Counted from the first letter of the stretch, positions 1-9,332 are shown. The stretch: DNA of 64,000 nt from Glaciecola sp. (GCA_018623155.1 JAAZVZ010000013.1:1-64000); one strand, 5' to 3'. Made by a program: numbers and translations. The notes: generated from the letters alone by a model not told the origin.

Positions 1-1286
1 GCTTGTTGCTCATTACTGCGTTGCTGAACTCGTTCAATAAATTCCAGGCCATCAACATCTGGCATAAACCAGTCAGATACAATGAGATCAATATTCTGAT
101 TCGTGGCTTTACACTCATCAAAAATAGCCAAGCCTTGCTCAGCACAGTCAGCTTCTAGCACATTAAAATCAAAAGACTGTAGCATGGCACTCAACACAGA
201 ACGTGCTGATTCGGAGTCATCCACTAAAAGCACGGTAATATCCTTTAAATCGGCTTTTTGAGTATTTGATAACACCGTCTCATTGCTTTGAATGTCACAT
301 TTGATATCAAAAGAGAAGGTCGTGCCAGCATTTTGTTCAGACTCAACAAGTAACTGCCCGCCTAACAAGCCAATGATGCGTTGCGTAATCACTAATCCTA
401 AGCCCGTACCACCATATTTACGAGTAGTAGAGTCATCTGCTTGTTTAAATGGTTCGAATATCTTTTGCAGGCGGTCCTGCGGTATCCCAATACCACTATC
501 TTTTACTGCAAATGCTAATTCAATTTGGTTGTCGTCTTGTTTTGCTAACTGACAGTTGAGTCTTATTTCTCCAACATGTGTAAACTTGACCGCATTATCG
601 AGTAAGTTAAGTAACACTTGCCGTATTCGCGTAGGATCTGACACGACAACACTTGGAATACTTGCGTCCATGTCCATGACAAACTCGATATCAGGTTTAT
701 CTTTCAGCTTGATGTTGATCACATCAGTGACTTCGTTCAGTAGTGGCTCAAGTTTGAAAGGAACATTTTCAACTGACATTTCACCAGCTTCGGCTTTCGA
801 AAAGTCTAATATGTCATTAATAATTGCTAGCAAAGACTTTGCGCTACTTTCGACCTTACTAATGTAGTTGATTACTTCTTCTTGCTCACACCGCTTTTGC
901 GCAAGATAAGACATGCCAATGATAGCATTCATCGGAGTACGGATCTCGTGGCTCATATTGGCCAAAAAGTTACTCTTTGCCGCATTGGCCTCGTCCGCTT
1001 TGCGACGCAACACTTTCATTTCTTCGTAGCGCTCTCGTAACTTATCCTCTCGAGACTCTACGCGGTCGAGTTGCAAGCCTCCAAATGAGGCGAATAAACC
1101 CAAGAAAAATGGTGCTGTATTGATGATCCAGAGAAGTTTTGAATTGGCTTGAACGGCTTTAATGCCTTCCCAATCTAAGGGCAAGCCTTCGACCCAGCAT
1201 TGCAGCAGAGAGCCAATGATAGGGAAACACACACCAAAGAGCGCGCCATACAAAGCGAAACGCTTTTGATTTTTACCTATCTGCAT
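1..1286 (-). CDS. Hybrid sensor histidine kinase/response regulator (C-terminus cut by window edge)
   Basis: This gene is absent from the ORF track because it runs off the left edge; I read it on the minus strand from an ATG at 1286 preceded by a GGGGGT ribosome site. Two hydrophobic segments (about residues 10-30 and 51-71) anchor it in the inner membrane with little periplasmic domain. A coiled linker leads to the dimerisation domain with the phospho-accepting His near residue 113 ([11 protein letters not shown]). The ATPase domain shows an N-box ([10 protein letters not shown]), DSGIGIP and GGTGLGL. A receiver domain follows, with the acceptor Asp near 405 (VSDWFMPD). By family it autophosphorylates and relays phosphate; the signal is unknown. 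Further receiver or Hpt domains may lie outside the window. Confidence 0.93.
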   Translation of the reverse strand, partial: MQIGKNQKRFALYGALFGVCFPIIGSLLQCWVEGLPLDWEGIKAVQANSKLLWIINTAPFFLGLFASFGGLQLDRVESREDKLRERYEEMKVLRRKADEANAAKSNFLANMSHEIRTPMNAIIGMSYLAQKRCEQEEVINYISKVESSAKSLLAIINDILDFSKAEAGEMSVENVPFKLEPLLNEVTDVINIKLKDKPDIEFVMDMDASIPSVVVSDPTRIRQVLLNLLDNAVKFTHVGEIRLNCQLAKQDDNQIELAFAVKDSGIGIPQDRLQKIFEPFKQADDSTTRKYGGTGLGLVITQRIIGLLGGQLLVESEQNAGTTFSFDIKCDIQSNETVLSNTQKADLKDITVLLVDDSESARSVLSAMLQSFDFNVLEADCAEQGLAIFDECKATNQNIDLIVSDWFMPDVDGLEFIERVQQRSNEQQ

Positions 1287-1382
1287 CTCAACCCCCGTTT
1301 AGTCATAGCTGACGACTGCAGCCGGTTCTATTGTCGAAGTTTAAGATAGATCAACAAAGAAAAAAAGACTTTCTGCGATTGG

Positions 1383-2615
1383 TTAGAAACGATAGCCTAT
1401 CGAAAATTGCAGTTGCGACATTTCCAACTCAATATTTTGTGCACATTGCCCACTGATTGGATCACACGTCAACGCATTGGCTCCGCTGATATTGTTATTT
1501 GGTGAGTACATAATATCTGCACTCCAGCGACCCGATGCAATACCTGCGGTATAGTGAATTTCTTGTACCCCAGGAGATAGAATGTTAAACAACATTTCAC
1601 TTTCTGGGATCGGTTGCTCACCATAACTTACTCCCAGGCGATATATCGTCTCGCCAATACCAAATTGATAACCAAGTTTGACAATGTCCATATCACGCCA
1701 GCCAAACCCTGCGCCATTATCTTGACCTAGTTGAGCCTGCATCAGATTGGGCATCATCGCGTTAGCAATGGATGCAACTTCTGAGTAGTTAATTTTTTGC
1801 CAGTCCAAGGCAATGAGTGCGTTATCCGAAAAAGTGTATGCAGTGCTGATCGATATATTTGAAGGGATATCAAATCCGCCCTGTTCTGCAAATAAACCAG
1901 CATAATCAGAAAAGTCTTCCATTGCGATTTTGGTTTGATAGCTTAGGCCTAAAGTAAGAGTATCTGAAACATCATAGGTAACGCCAAATTTGGCACCAAA
2001 CCCAGTGGTAATTTCATGTCCTTTATTCGACACCGCTTGTGGGTTTGCAGAAAATTGTCCGAAGGCTTCTAAGCCTGTTGCTGCAAATCGTTGTACAGCA
2101 AATATTGGAGCCACGCCAATGGCCAAATCATCGTTCATTTGACGAGCATAGCCAATACTAACAAACAATTGCGCTAAATCGACCCCTGCATTTGAGCCAT
2201 AAAATACGCTTGTTGGATATTCGGTGTTCATACCACCATTACCATAGACCACAATATTTAAACTAGATTGCTCATCGAGCGATGTTTTCCAACCAAATCC
2301 AGGGGTAATAAAGCGCTCTCGGTCTGATTCTACTTCGCCTAAAGCCAATGAAAAAGCGGGAGGTGGTGCCATTTGACCTGTGACTGTATGCCCACGTTTA
2401 GGGTTAAATATACTTAACTCTAACTGTAGTTGGTCATTTACTTGCAATGCGCTGGCTGGGTTATTCACTGAGGAAATAGCGTCAAATGCAACAGCCGTTC
2501 CTGCACCCGCTAATGCTCTATTTGCGTTGCCGTATCCGTGAGCAAAGTAGCCGTTTGTGGCTTGAGCTGCAAACATAGTGAAAAGTGAAACACTTGATAT
2601 TATTATTTTTTTCAT
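1383..2615 (-). CDS. OmpP1/FadL-family outer-membrane transport protein
   Basis: The 410-residue product begins with a signal peptide (about residues 1-19, ending FAAQA) followed at once by the family's mature N-terminal signature NGYFAHGYG and the glycine-rich AGAGTAVAFD segment. The rest is alternating beta-strand sequence ending in an aromatic C-terminal residue (YRF), as expected for a barrel inserted by the Bam machinery. FadL-family porins pass long-chain fatty acids or other hydrophobic molecules through a lateral opening in the outer membrane; the actual substrate here cannot be read from sequence. The ATG has a good AGGAG site. An 8-bp inverted repeat has its 3' arm between that site and the ATG (listed separately). 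The gene appears to be transcribed alone. Confidence 0.9.
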   Translation of the reverse strand: MKKIIISSVSLFTMFAAQATNGYFAHGYGNANRALAGAGTAVAFDAISSVNNPASALQVNDQLQLELSIFNPKRGHTVTGQMAPPPAFSLALGEVESDRERFITPGFGWKTSLDEQSSLNIVVYGNGGMNTEYPTSVFYGSNAGVDLAQLFVSIGYARQMNDDLAIGVAPIFAVQRFAATGLEAFGQFSANPQAVSNKGHEITTGFGAKFGVTYDVSDTLTLGLSYQTKIAMEDFSDYAGLFAEQGGFDIPSNISISTAYTFSDNALIALDWQKINYSEVASIANAMMPNLMQAQLGQDNGAGFGWRDMDIVKLGYQFGIGETIYRLGVSYGEQPIPESEMLFNILSPGVQEIHYTAGIASGRWSADIMYSPNNNISGANALTCDPISGQCAQNIELEMSQLQFSIGYRF

Positions 2616-2660
2616 CAGATACTCCTATTGACAGGTCATTATGCCACCTTTTGTATCTGA
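2615..2660 (-). repeat. Inverted repeat over the FadL-family gene ribosome-binding region
   Basis: TCAGATAC (2615-2622) and GTATCTGA (2653-2660) are perfectly complementary. On the minus-strand transcript the 3' arm starts at the last G of the AGGAG site and ends on the A of the ATG. A folded mRNA would hide the start codon. Eight-base repeats occur by chance at this density, so a function is only a suggestion. Confidence 0.35.
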
Positions 2661-2695
2661 CTTTATATCCGTTTATTTTGAGTTAGACAGTTCAG

Positions 2696-3127
2696 TTATA
2701 TATCCTGTCTATAATGTTCAATTCCAAGCTGTTTTATTCGTTTAATTGTCTCCACCTCTAAGGTTGCAATGGGGCAATTTTTCCTTAAAGCGAGGCTCAA
2801 ATAAGCGGCTTCGTAATTTGATACACTGTAGGCTCTAGCTAATTCAATGGTTTGCTGAGTCATTTCCTCTATTGATGGATTGTCGACAACAATAGGAAGT
2901 TTCTTTATTTGTTCTAAGAAGCGTTTCGAATGATGTAATTCGAGCATCTTTTTTCGTTCGGCATGCAAAATCAAATTTGTTAGCTCTAGATGAAATGATC
3001 CAGGTACCAATGCATGGTATTCATTTAAACTTTCCAAAACACTTATGGCATATTTTGCTTGCGGTAAAAGTTGTGGCGTTAATAACCAGCGAAAAGCAAG
3101 TGCTGCATCGAGTATAAAATAATTCAC
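2696..3127 (-). CDS. PIN-domain toxin, VapC-like (GTG start; two Asp-to-Glu changes)
   Basis: This 143-residue protein has the PIN-domain layout: FILDAALAFRWLL at the N-terminus (Asp7), LELTN (Glu48), then NYEAAYLSLAL and PIATLE near the C-terminus. Family members act as Mg-dependent ribonucleases, usually cutting tRNA or rRNA, and are held inactive by the cognate antitoxin. The usual acidic set reads D-E-D-D with YDAAYLALA and LATLD, whereas here the third and fourth positions are Glu106 and Glu124, so activity may be altered or lost. The start is a GTG that overlaps the antitoxin stop in the four bases GTGA, a sign of translational coupling. Length is normal for the family. Confidence 0.8.
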   Translation of the reverse strand: MNYFILDAALAFRWLLTPQLLPQAKYAISVLESLNEYHALVPGSFHLELTNLILHAERKKMLELHHSKRFLEQIKKLPIVVDNPSIEEMTQQTIELARAYSVSNYEAAYLSLALRKNCPIATLEVETIKRIKQLGIEHYRQDI

Positions 3128-3366
3128 TGTCTTACCGAATCAAGTAATTTTTTATAGATAGAATCAGGGATTTGAGAAACCGATGTGTTGGTAATGATAG
3201 CAATGGCTTCACTGATTACCTTTTCATCGTGCATTTGTGAAGAAACAATATCCACGACTGCTTTTCCACGATTTGTAATTGTAAAGCGCTGGCCTTGTTC
3301 GGCTTTGCGCATGATTTCGGGTAATTTTGTTTTTGCTTCATAAGCGCCAATGATGGTAGAGCTCAT
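3124..3366 (-). CDS. Phd/YefM-family antitoxin
   Basis: The 80-residue product opens with IIGAYEAKTKLPEIMRKAEQGQ and continues FTITNRGKAVVDIVS, the classical Phd/YefM DNA-binding fold in which a short helix-strand domain forms dimers that bind operator palindromes. The less conserved C-terminal half (residues about 50-80) would wrap the toxin. It is the first gene of a two-gene operon with the PIN-domain gene downstream, overlapping by GTGA. Such antitoxins normally repress their own promoter; two matching palindromes lie in the 194-bp divergent region just upstream, one of them 63 bp before the start codon. Assignment to the family is firm; the toxin partner is inferred from adjacency and overlap. 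Confidence 0.88.
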   Translation of the reverse strand: MSSTIIGAYEAKTKLPEIMRKAEQGQRFTITNRGKAVVDIVSSQMHDEKVISEAIAIITNTSVSQIPDSIYKKLLDSVRQ

Positions 3367-3428
3367 TTTGACTTCACTGTGTTAATTCAATACCAGCAAA
3401 CTACTATATTTATTGAGACAACGCAAAC

Positions 3429-3448
3429 TAGACCAGATCACTAGTCTA
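3429..3448. promoter_or_regulatory. Operator-like palindrome 1 (TAGACCAG-N4-CTAGTCTA)
   Basis: The site TAGACCAG ATCA CTAGTCTA is an 8+4+8 inverted repeat with one mismatch. It has the same arm sequence and spacing as the second site 54 bp away. It lies on the antitoxin side of the divergent region, where it could cover the weak -35 of the antitoxin promoter. The binding protein is unknown. Confidence 0.6.
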
Positions 3449-3481
3449 AACACATAGTCTCGAATTTATACTTTTGTTTAT

Positions 3482-3503
3482 ATAGACCAGTAAACTGGTC
3501 TAT
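3482..3503. promoter_or_regulatory. Operator-like palindrome 2 (ATAGACCAGT-AA-ACTGGTCTAT)
   Basis: A perfect inverted repeat with 10-bp arms and a 2-bp centre. Its core, TAGACCAG-N4-CTGGTCTA, matches palindrome 1. It abuts the TTGACA hexamer of the plus-strand promoter for the DUF3299 gene, so a bound protein should repress or modulate that promoter. The sequence resembles TetR-type operators, but the Phd-type antitoxin next door is also a candidate. Confidence 0.7.
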
Positions 3504-3531
3504 TTGACATTTCTTACTCGACAGGTAATCT
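3504..3531 (+). promoter_or_regulatory. Sigma70-type promoter for the DUF3299 gene
   Basis: TTGACA (3504-3509) is followed after 16 bp by TAATCT (3526-3531). The -35 hexamer is perfect and the -10 is fair. It sits 30 bp before the ATG of the DUF3299 gene and directly beside palindrome 2. Confidence 0.55.
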
Positions 3532-3560
3532 AACGATTCGCTAATGATAAGAGTAAAACG

Positions 3561-4019
3561 ATGCGATTTTTGATTTGTATGTTTGGATTAGTAGCACACT
3601 TGGTCCTAGCTGAAGAGCCGACAGAACTATACTGGGAAGACATGGTGCCACAAGATTTTGTGCCTTCTGAAGTTTCGGTCGATCATCAAATGAATATGAG
3701 TCAAGCTGACCCAAATGCGCCAGTATTGCAATCACTCCACAACCGCTTTGTCAAAATCCCAGGGTTTGTGGTCCCGCTTGAAGGCACGGCAACTCATACC
3801 AAAGAATTTTTACTCGTGCCTTATTTTGGTGCTTGTATTCATGTGCCACCGCCACCTTCTAACCAAATCGTGCATGTGACTTTTGCAGAAGGCGTTCCAA
3901 TTGAACGTCTTTATGATGCAGTGTGGATTACTGGCAAACTAACCACCACTCGCTGGGAAGGCGATATTGCTTCGGTCGGCTATTCTATGAAGGGTATCGC
4001 AGTAGAATTGTTTGAATAG
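3561..4019 (+). CDS. DUF3299 domain-containing exported protein
   Basis: The 152-residue protein has a short signal peptide (about residues 1-17, ending VLA) and then the DUF3299 core: KIPGFVVPLEG, FLLVPYFGACIHVPPPP and the following NQIV. The GACIHVPPPPSNQ stretch, with one Cys and one His, is the family hallmark and suggests metal or cofactor contact, although no activity is established to my knowledge. In other bacteria the domain is often near ABC permeases of the LolCDE/FtsX type; no such partner is present here, so the gene looks like an orphan. It is divergent from the toxin-antitoxin pair and has its own promoter next to a perfect palindrome. It converges on the thioesterase gene, 6 bp away. 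Confidence 0.8.
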   Translation: MRFLICMFGLVAHLVLAEEPTELYWEDMVPQDFVPSEVSVDHQMNMSQADPNAPVLQSLHNRFVKIPGFVVPLEGTATHTKEFLLVPYFGACIHVPPPPSNQIVHVTFAEGVPIERLYDAVWITGKLTTTRWEGDIASVGYSMKGIAVELFE

Positions 4020-4025
4020 ATTTGC

Positions 4026-4415
4026 TTAGATCAAATAGCGAGTCAACTGTTGTTTAATGTCCAGGGGTATCGCACAGGATTTTTGTGTGACAAAATCATA
4101 GTGCACTAACGTTGTTTCCCCTTTGGCAACAAGTTGTTCTGCTTGCCATACCTCCTGTGCAACCACAAATGAGCTATTGCCCACTCGTCGAATACCGGTT
4201 TTGACAGTAACATCCAGGCCATAATGAATTTGTGCAATGAAATCCACTGTGTAACTGGCCAAAATCAATGGCCATTGTTCCAAGTTCAAAGCCGGATTAA
4301 ATAGTTTAAAAATTGGCTCACGCGCGGTTTCAAACCACTGAGGCACAACCGTATTGTTCACATGTCGTAATGCATCCGTTTCATAAAAGCGAACTTTGAA
4401 GGTTTCAGATAACAC
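4026..4415 (-). CDS. Acyl-CoA thioesterase, YbgC/FadM (hotdog) family
   Basis: At 129 residues this is a single hotdog domain. The N-terminal motif VRFYETDALRHVNN matches the FadM/YbgC active-site signature, with Asp14 as the likely catalytic acid and His18-Val-Asn-Asn leading into the long helix (PQWFETAR). Such enzymes hydrolyse acyl-CoA thioesters in the cytoplasm; chain-length preference is not readable. The start is GTG with an excellent AAGGAG site that overlaps the uvrA stop codon (TAAGGAG), so the gene is probably the second cistron of a uvrA transcript. Specific substrates could be long-chain or branched acyl-CoA. Confidence 0.85.
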   Translation of the reverse strand: MLSETFKVRFYETDALRHVNNTVVPQWFETAREPIFKLFNPALNLEQWPLILASYTVDFIAQIHYGLDVTVKTGIRRVGNSSFVVAQEVWQAEQLVAKGETTLVHYDFVTQKSCAIPLDIKQQLTRYLI

Positions 4416-4426
4416 CTTAAAACTCC

Positions 4427-7252
4427 TTATTGCAACATGGGCTTTAAAAATCTACCAGTATGAGAAACGCTTGATTCCGCTACTTCTTCAGGGGTACCTT
4501 GTGCAATAATCTGACCACCGCCCGAACCGCCTTCAGGACCTAAGTCTACAAGATAGTCTGCCGTTTTGATGACGTCCAAATTATGCTCAATGACCACCAT
4601 CGTGTTACCTGCGTCACGCAAACGATGCAGTACTTCAAGAAGTTGCTTAATATCGTGAAAATGCAAACCCGTCGTTGGTTCATCCAAAATATAGAGCGTC
4701 TGCCCAGTATCGCGTTTAGACAGTTCTTTAGCTAACTTCACACGCTGTGCTTCCCCACCAGATAACGTGGTGGCGGCCTGTCCTAGGCGTATGTAGCTCA
4801 AACCAACATCCATCAAAGTTTGTAATTTGCGATTGATCGCCGGGATTGCATCAAAAAACTCACGCGCATCTTCCACTGTCATCTCAAGGATTTCATGAAT
4901 ATTTTTACCTTTGTAACGGATCTCCAACGTTTCGCGATTGTAGCGTTTGCCTTTACATACATCACACGGCACGTACACATCCGGTAAGAAGTGCATCTCA
5001 ACTTTTATAACACCATCTCCCTGACAAGCTTCACAACGACCGCCTTTCACATTGAAGCTAAATCGTCCCGGCTTGTAACCTCGTGAACGCGCCTCTTGAG
5101 TACCTGCAAAAATCTCGCGGATTGGCGTAAAGATCCCTGCATACGTTGCAGGATTAGAACGAGGCGTACGACCTATCGGGGATTGGTCAATATCAACGAC
5201 TTTGTCTAGCTTTTCCAGACCGGTAATGGACTTATACGGCGCAGGCTCATTGGTCGTCGCGTTGTTTAATTCGCGCTGAGCGATTTTGTAAAAGGTATCG
5301 TTTATAAGCGTTGATTTGCCAGAACCTGAGACCCCTGTGATACAAGTCATTAAACCTGTAGGGACTTTTAGTGTCACATCTTGAAGGTTATTACCCGTCG
5401 CACCGGTTAACGTAACCCAGCCGCCTTTCTTGGGTTTGTTTCGCTTAGTAGGAATGTCAATTTTTTCTCGGCCCGACAAATACTTACCGGTGAGTGAATC
5501 AGGCGAATCCATGATGTCTTGCATGGTGCCTTGGGCGATGATTTCTCCGCCGTGAACGCCCGCACCTGGGCCAATATCGATGACGTGATCGGCTTCGCGA
5601 ATAGCGTCTTCATCATGCTCAACGACTAGTACAGTATTGCCCAAGTCACGTAAATGCCGCAACGTCTTAAGCAATCGCTCATTATCTCGTTGATGCAATC
5701 CAATGCTTGGCTCATCCAGTACATACATTACGCCAACAAGACCGGCACCGATTTGGCTGGCCAAACGAATACGCTGGGCCTCACCACCAGAAAGAGTATC
5801 GGCACTGCGTTCAAGCGTGAGATAGTTCAATCCAACATTCACAAGAAAGTTAAGACGGTCTTGAATTTCTTTTAGGATTTTTTCGGCGATTGCCGCTTTT
5901 TGGCCCTGTAAATCGAGGTCATTAAAAAACTTCAACGAATTCTCTATCGACATGGTCGCGATGGAAGGTAAGCTGGTGTTCCCGACAAAAACATTTCGGG
6001 CCTCTAGGCGCAAGCGGGAGCCGTGACATGCCGAGCAAGGTTGTTGTGAGAGGTATTTGGATAACTCTTCACGCACTGCATTGGACTCAGTATCCTTATA
6101 GCGACGCTCCATGTTGGGAATAACCCCTTCAAATGGATGCTTGCGCTGCATGATATCGCCACGTTCATTGATGTATTTGAAATTGATCGCCGTCCCTTTG
6201 GAACCATTTAAAACGATATCAAGGTGTTTTTTATCTAGAGTATTGAGTGGTTTAGTCAAATCAAAACCATAATGCTCCGCCACGGCTTGGAGCATTTGAT
6301 AATAATAAAAGCTCCGCTTATCCCAGCCTCTGATTGCCCCACCAGAAAGAGAAATCTCATCGTTAACAATCACTCTTGTGGGGTCAAAAAATTGTCTAGT
6401 GCCTAACCCATCACAGGTTTGACATGCACCAGCTGGGTTATTAAATGAAAATAAACGCGGCTCTAACTCAGCAATACTATAGCCACAATGCGGACAAGCA
6501 AAATTAGCAGAAAAAATAATTTCTTCTTTGTCTGGTTCATCCATGTAGGCAATTTTGGCATTACCACCGGATAAATTAATCGCCGTTTCAAATGACTCAG
6601 CCAACCGCAATTGCAAGTCATCGCGCACTTTAAAACGGTCAACGACCACCTCAATGGTATGTTTTTTGTGTAAGTCCAACGGTGGAGGATCAGATAAATC
6701 ACAAACATCACCATCAATTCGTGCTCGAATATAGCCCTGCGCAGCTAATGCTTCGAGTGTTTTGATATGCTCGCCTTTACGCTCTTGCACCACAGGGGCT
6801 AGTAGCATGAGTTTTTCACCCTCAGGCATAGCAAGAACGCGATCCACCATCTGAGAAATCGTTTGCGCATCCAGCGGAACATCGTGATCTGGACAGCGAG
6901 GAGTCCCGACTCGAGCGAATAACAAACGCAAATAATCGTATATCTCTGTGATGGTACCGACCGTAGAACGCGGGTTGTGCGAGGTGGATTTTTGTTCAAT
7001 CGAAATCGCCGGAGACAAACCTTCAATGAGATCCACATCAGGTTTTTCCATCATAGACAAAAACTGACGCGCATAAGCAGATAACGATTCCACGTAGCGA
7101 CGTTGACCTTCGGCATAAAGGGTATCAAACGCTAACGATGACTTACCAGAACCTGAAAGCCCGGTGATAACGACCAGTTTGTCGCGAGGAATGTCCAAAG
7201 AAATATTTTTTAAATTATGGGTGCGGGCGCCGCGTACTTCGATTTTATCCAT
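4427..7252 (-). CDS. uvrA: Excinuclease ABC subunit UvrA
   Basis: UvrA is the damage-recognising ATPase of nucleotide excision repair, working with UvrB and UvrC. The protein has two ABC ATPase halves: Walker A motifs GLSGSGKSS near residue 31 and GVSGSGKST in the second half, two LSGGEAQR signatures, and Cys4 zinc modules (CPHCGYS...CQTC and CEACQGDG...CDVC). I start at the ATG at 7252 ([16 protein letters not shown]), which gives 941 residues, close to the 940 of the E. coli protein; the ORF track adds 14 unlikely residues. The thioesterase gene follows immediately. No convincing LexA box was found upstream. Confidence 0.98.
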   Translation of the reverse strand: MDKIEVRGARTHNLKNISLDIPRDKLVVITGLSGSGKSSLAFDTLYAEGQRRYVESLSAYARQFLSMMEKPDVDLIEGLSPAISIEQKSTSHNPRSTVGTITEIYDYLRLLFARVGTPRCPDHDVPLDAQTISQMVDRVLAMPEGEKLMLLAPVVQERKGEHIKTLEALAAQGYIRARIDGDVCDLSDPPPLDLHKKHTIEVVVDRFKVRDDLQLRLAESFETAINLSGGNAKIAYMDEPDKEEIIFSANFACPHCGYSIAELEPRLFSFNNPAGACQTCDGLGTRQFFDPTRVIVNDEISLSGGAIRGWDKRSFYYYQMLQAVAEHYGFDLTKPLNTLDKKHLDIVLNGSKGTAINFKYINERGDIMQRKHPFEGVIPNMERRYKDTESNAVREELSKYLSQQPCSACHGSRLRLEARNVFVGNTSLPSIATMSIENSLKFFNDLDLQGQKAAIAEKILKEIQDRLNFLVNVGLNYLTLERSADTLSGGEAQRIRLASQIGAGLVGVMYVLDEPSIGLHQRDNERLLKTLRHLRDLGNTVLVVEHDEDAIREADHVIDIGPGAGVHGGEIIAQGTMQDIMDSPDSLTGKYLSGREKIDIPTKRNKPKKGGWVTLTGATGNNLQDVTLKVPTGLMTCITGVSGSGKSTLINDTFYKIAQRELNNATTNEPAPYKSITGLEKLDKVVDIDQSPIGRTPRSNPATYAGIFTPIREIFAGTQEARSRGYKPGRFSFNVKGGRCEACQGDGVIKVEMHFLPDVYVPCDVCKGKRYNRETLEIRYKGKNIHEILEMTVEDAREFFDAIPAINRKLQTLMDVGLSYIRLGQAATTLSGGEAQRVKLAKELSKRDTGQTLYILDEPTTGLHFHDIKQLLEVLHRLRDAGNTMVVIEHNLDVIKTADYLVDLGPEGGSGGGQIIAQGTPEEVAESSVSHTGRFLKPMLQ

Positions 7253-7401
7253 GGATAACCAGATGTGTAAAATGGCAAACCTGTAGTATGCCATAAATGT
7301 CTATTTTTGTTAGTGACTTTTACGCAATAGGCTCTGTATTGATCACATTAGCTCAAGCTGTGATAGAATTTACTGAAATTATTTTTGTGTTTTAAACGAT
7401 T

Positions 7402-8751
7402 TTGAACTCTACCGAATTACGAGCGGCCTTTTCTCTCGCTGCAATATACATGAGCCGGATGCTTGGCCTGTTTATGGTCATGCCAGTCATGGCTGTTTTG
7501 GCTGTGCAATATGAAGACTATTCGCCGTTCTTGTTAGGCTTAGCAATTGGTGGTTATGGCTTAACCCAAGCTATTTTGCAAATTCCATTTGGCATGCTAT
7601 CAGACAAAATTGGTCGTAAACCAGTTATTATTGCTGGGCTGATACTATTTGCTATGGGCTCAATCATTGCCGCTCTTGCTGATAGCTTATTTTGGCTGGT
7701 ATTGGGTCGCATACTTCAAGGGGCAGGGGCAATAGCGGGAGCGGTTATGGCGCTAGCCGCCGATGTAACTCGAGAAAATCACCGTACCAAAGTCATGGCC
7801 ATTATCGGTATCAGTATTGGCTTATCTTTTTACCTTGCTTTATTACTCGGTCCAGTATTAGCTCAAGTCGGAGGGCTGTCTGGGATTTTTTATGTCACAG
7901 CGGGACTTGCAGTTGTGGGCATAGTCCTCGTCATTGTTGCGGTACCCAACGCAGTCAACCTGGCCCCTTCCGGAGATATTTTACCGCGTACCAAACAGCT
8001 CAAGCAGATGATATGCCACCCAGAGCTGATCATTTTGAATATCAGTGTCGGTATTTTGCATCTATTGATAACGGTTTTATTTATCCAACTGCCGGTATTA
8101 CTTCATGCGCAAGGATTAGATTTGACTGCTCAGTGGCAAGCTTATTTACCTATTTTGCTAGTTTCATTAATTGGCTTATTCATCCTCATCCGCATAGGTC
8201 AGCGTCAAATAAAAACCACTTTGTACATTGCCGTCACACTTTTAATGCTCTCTTTTGTAGGATTGTGGGCCGTCACTAGATTGGACGCATTTTCCCTTTT
8301 CTGGTTATATGGCATTGGTGTGGCCTTTTTTATCGGGTTTAATTATTTAGAAGCCAATCTACCTTCTATGTTATCAAGTATTGCGCCAGCAGGTGCAAAA
8401 GGTAGCGCGATGGGGATTTATGCTAGCAGTCAGTTTTTTGGTGCTTTTTTAGGCGGTACAATAACGGGTATTTTGGTCAGTAGCTTTTCTGATTCCGTCC
8501 TATATACTGTGGTCATTGGCATATGTATAGTGTGGTCAATTTTATTGTCACGTCTACCTAGTCAAACCCGCTTTAAAAGGGTTACACTTGACGTCAATAC
8601 CGTACAGTGGTCAGTGGCTGAACTCAGTAACAAATTACGCCAGTTAGATGGCGTAGCAGACATTACCATTGTTGAAACAGAACAAGCGGCGTATCTCAAA
8701 GTCGACACAATGTATTTTGATCTGGCGCAAGCACAACAAGCCGTACAATGA
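7402..8751 (+). CDS. MFS transporter, YajR family (TTG start)
   Basis: This 449-residue protein has twelve predicted membrane helices and then a soluble C-terminal domain. The MFS signature is clear between helices 2 and 3 (GMLSDKIGRKPV), and RILQGAGAIAGAVMAL matches helix 4 of the YajR subgroup. The last 65 residues (from about LDVNTVQWSVAELSNKL) form the ferredoxin-like YAM domain found in E. coli YajR. The family is thought to be a proton-coupled exporter of unknown substrate. The first codon is TTG at 7402; an in-frame stop lies just upstream, and starting at the next ATG would delete most of helix 1. It sits between uvrA (divergent) and ssb, 14 bp from the latter. Confidence 0.88.
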   Translation: MNSTELRAAFSLAAIYMSRMLGLFMVMPVMAVLAVQYEDYSPFLLGLAIGGYGLTQAILQIPFGMLSDKIGRKPVIIAGLILFAMGSIIAALADSLFWLVLGRILQGAGAIAGAVMALAADVTRENHRTKVMAIIGISIGLSFYLALLLGPVLAQVGGLSGIFYVTAGLAVVGIVLVIVAVPNAVNLAPSGDILPRTKQLKQMICHPELIILNISVGILHLLITVLFIQLPVLLHAQGLDLTAQWQAYLPILLVSLIGLFILIRIGQRQIKTTLYIAVTLLMLSFVGLWAVTRLDAFSLFWLYGIGVAFFIGFNYLEANLPSMLSSIAPAGAKGSAMGIYASSQFFGAFLGGTITGILVSSFSDSVLYTVVIGICIVWSILLSRLPSQTRFKRVTLDVNTVQWSVAELSNKLRQLDGVADITIVETEQAAYLKVDTMYFDLAQAQQAVQ

Positions 8752-8765
8752 GACAGAGGTGAGCA

Positions 8766-9296
8766 ATGGCATCTAGAGGCATTAACAAAGTAATCATCGT
8801 TGGTAATCTTGGCAACGATCCTGAAATTCGCTACGCGCAAAACGGCAATGCAATTGCAAACTTAAGTGTTGCAACTAGCGAGACATGGAAAGACCAACAA
8901 GGACAACCACAAGAAAAAACTGAATGGCATCGCATCGTTATGTACCGACGCCTTGCTGAAATCGCTGGTGAGTACCTCAAAAAAGGCTCCAAAATCTACA
9001 TCGAAGGTAAGTTGCAAACGCGCAAATGGCAAGACCAATCTGGTAATGATCGCTACACAACTGAAATTGTAGCAAACGAATTACAAATGCTCGACAGTCG
9101 CGGAGACGGAGGCATGGGCGGTGGTAATGCTGGTGGTGGACAAGCTCGTGGCGGGCAAGGCGGATACAATCAAGGTGGCAACCAATCTAATAATGGGGGC
9201 TTCCAACCATCAAAGCCACCACAACAACCAACTGCGCCAGCAAGCAAACCAGTGAGTGAGCCTGACTTTGACATGGATGATGACATCCCATTTTGA
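8766..9296 (+). CDS. ssb: Single-stranded DNA-binding protein
   Basis: The 176-residue SSB has the N-terminal OB fold (residues about 4-110; [37 protein letters not shown]), a Gly/Gln/Asn-rich flexible linker, and the acidic C-terminal tip DMDDDIPF that docks repair and replication partners. It binds single strands as a homotetramer during replication, recombination and repair. It follows the MFS gene by only 14 bp with an AGAGGTGAG ribosome site, so it may be cotranscribed with it. A strong intrinsic terminator follows. In E. coli uvrA and ssb are divergent neighbours; here the MFS gene is inserted between them. Confidence 0.98.
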   Translation: MASRGINKVIIVGNLGNDPEIRYAQNGNAIANLSVATSETWKDQQGQPQEKTEWHRIVMYRRLAEIAGEYLKKGSKIYIEGKLQTRKWQDQSGNDRYTTEIVANELQMLDSRGDGGMGGGNAGGGQARGGQGGYNQGGNQSNNGGFQPSKPPQQPTAPASKPVSEPDFDMDDDIPF

Positions 9297-9332
9297 TTCA
9301 AGACAAAATTCACATGTTGAAAACTAATCTAG

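Noticed and set aside
292-867. Two plus-strand ORFs (86 and 103 residues) at the left end
   Set aside because: They lie antisense to the histidine kinase, whose minus-strand frame shows all kinase motifs; these are shadow ORFs.
7253-7294. Fourteen extra N-terminal residues of UvrA in the ORF track
   Set aside because: The family begins at [16 protein letters not shown], giving 941 residues; the extension has no support.
7253-7401. Possible LexA (SOS) box before uvrA
   Set aside because: Only half-sites such as CTGTATTGATCACATT and CTGTAGTATGCCATAA are present; no CTG-N10-CAG pair was found.
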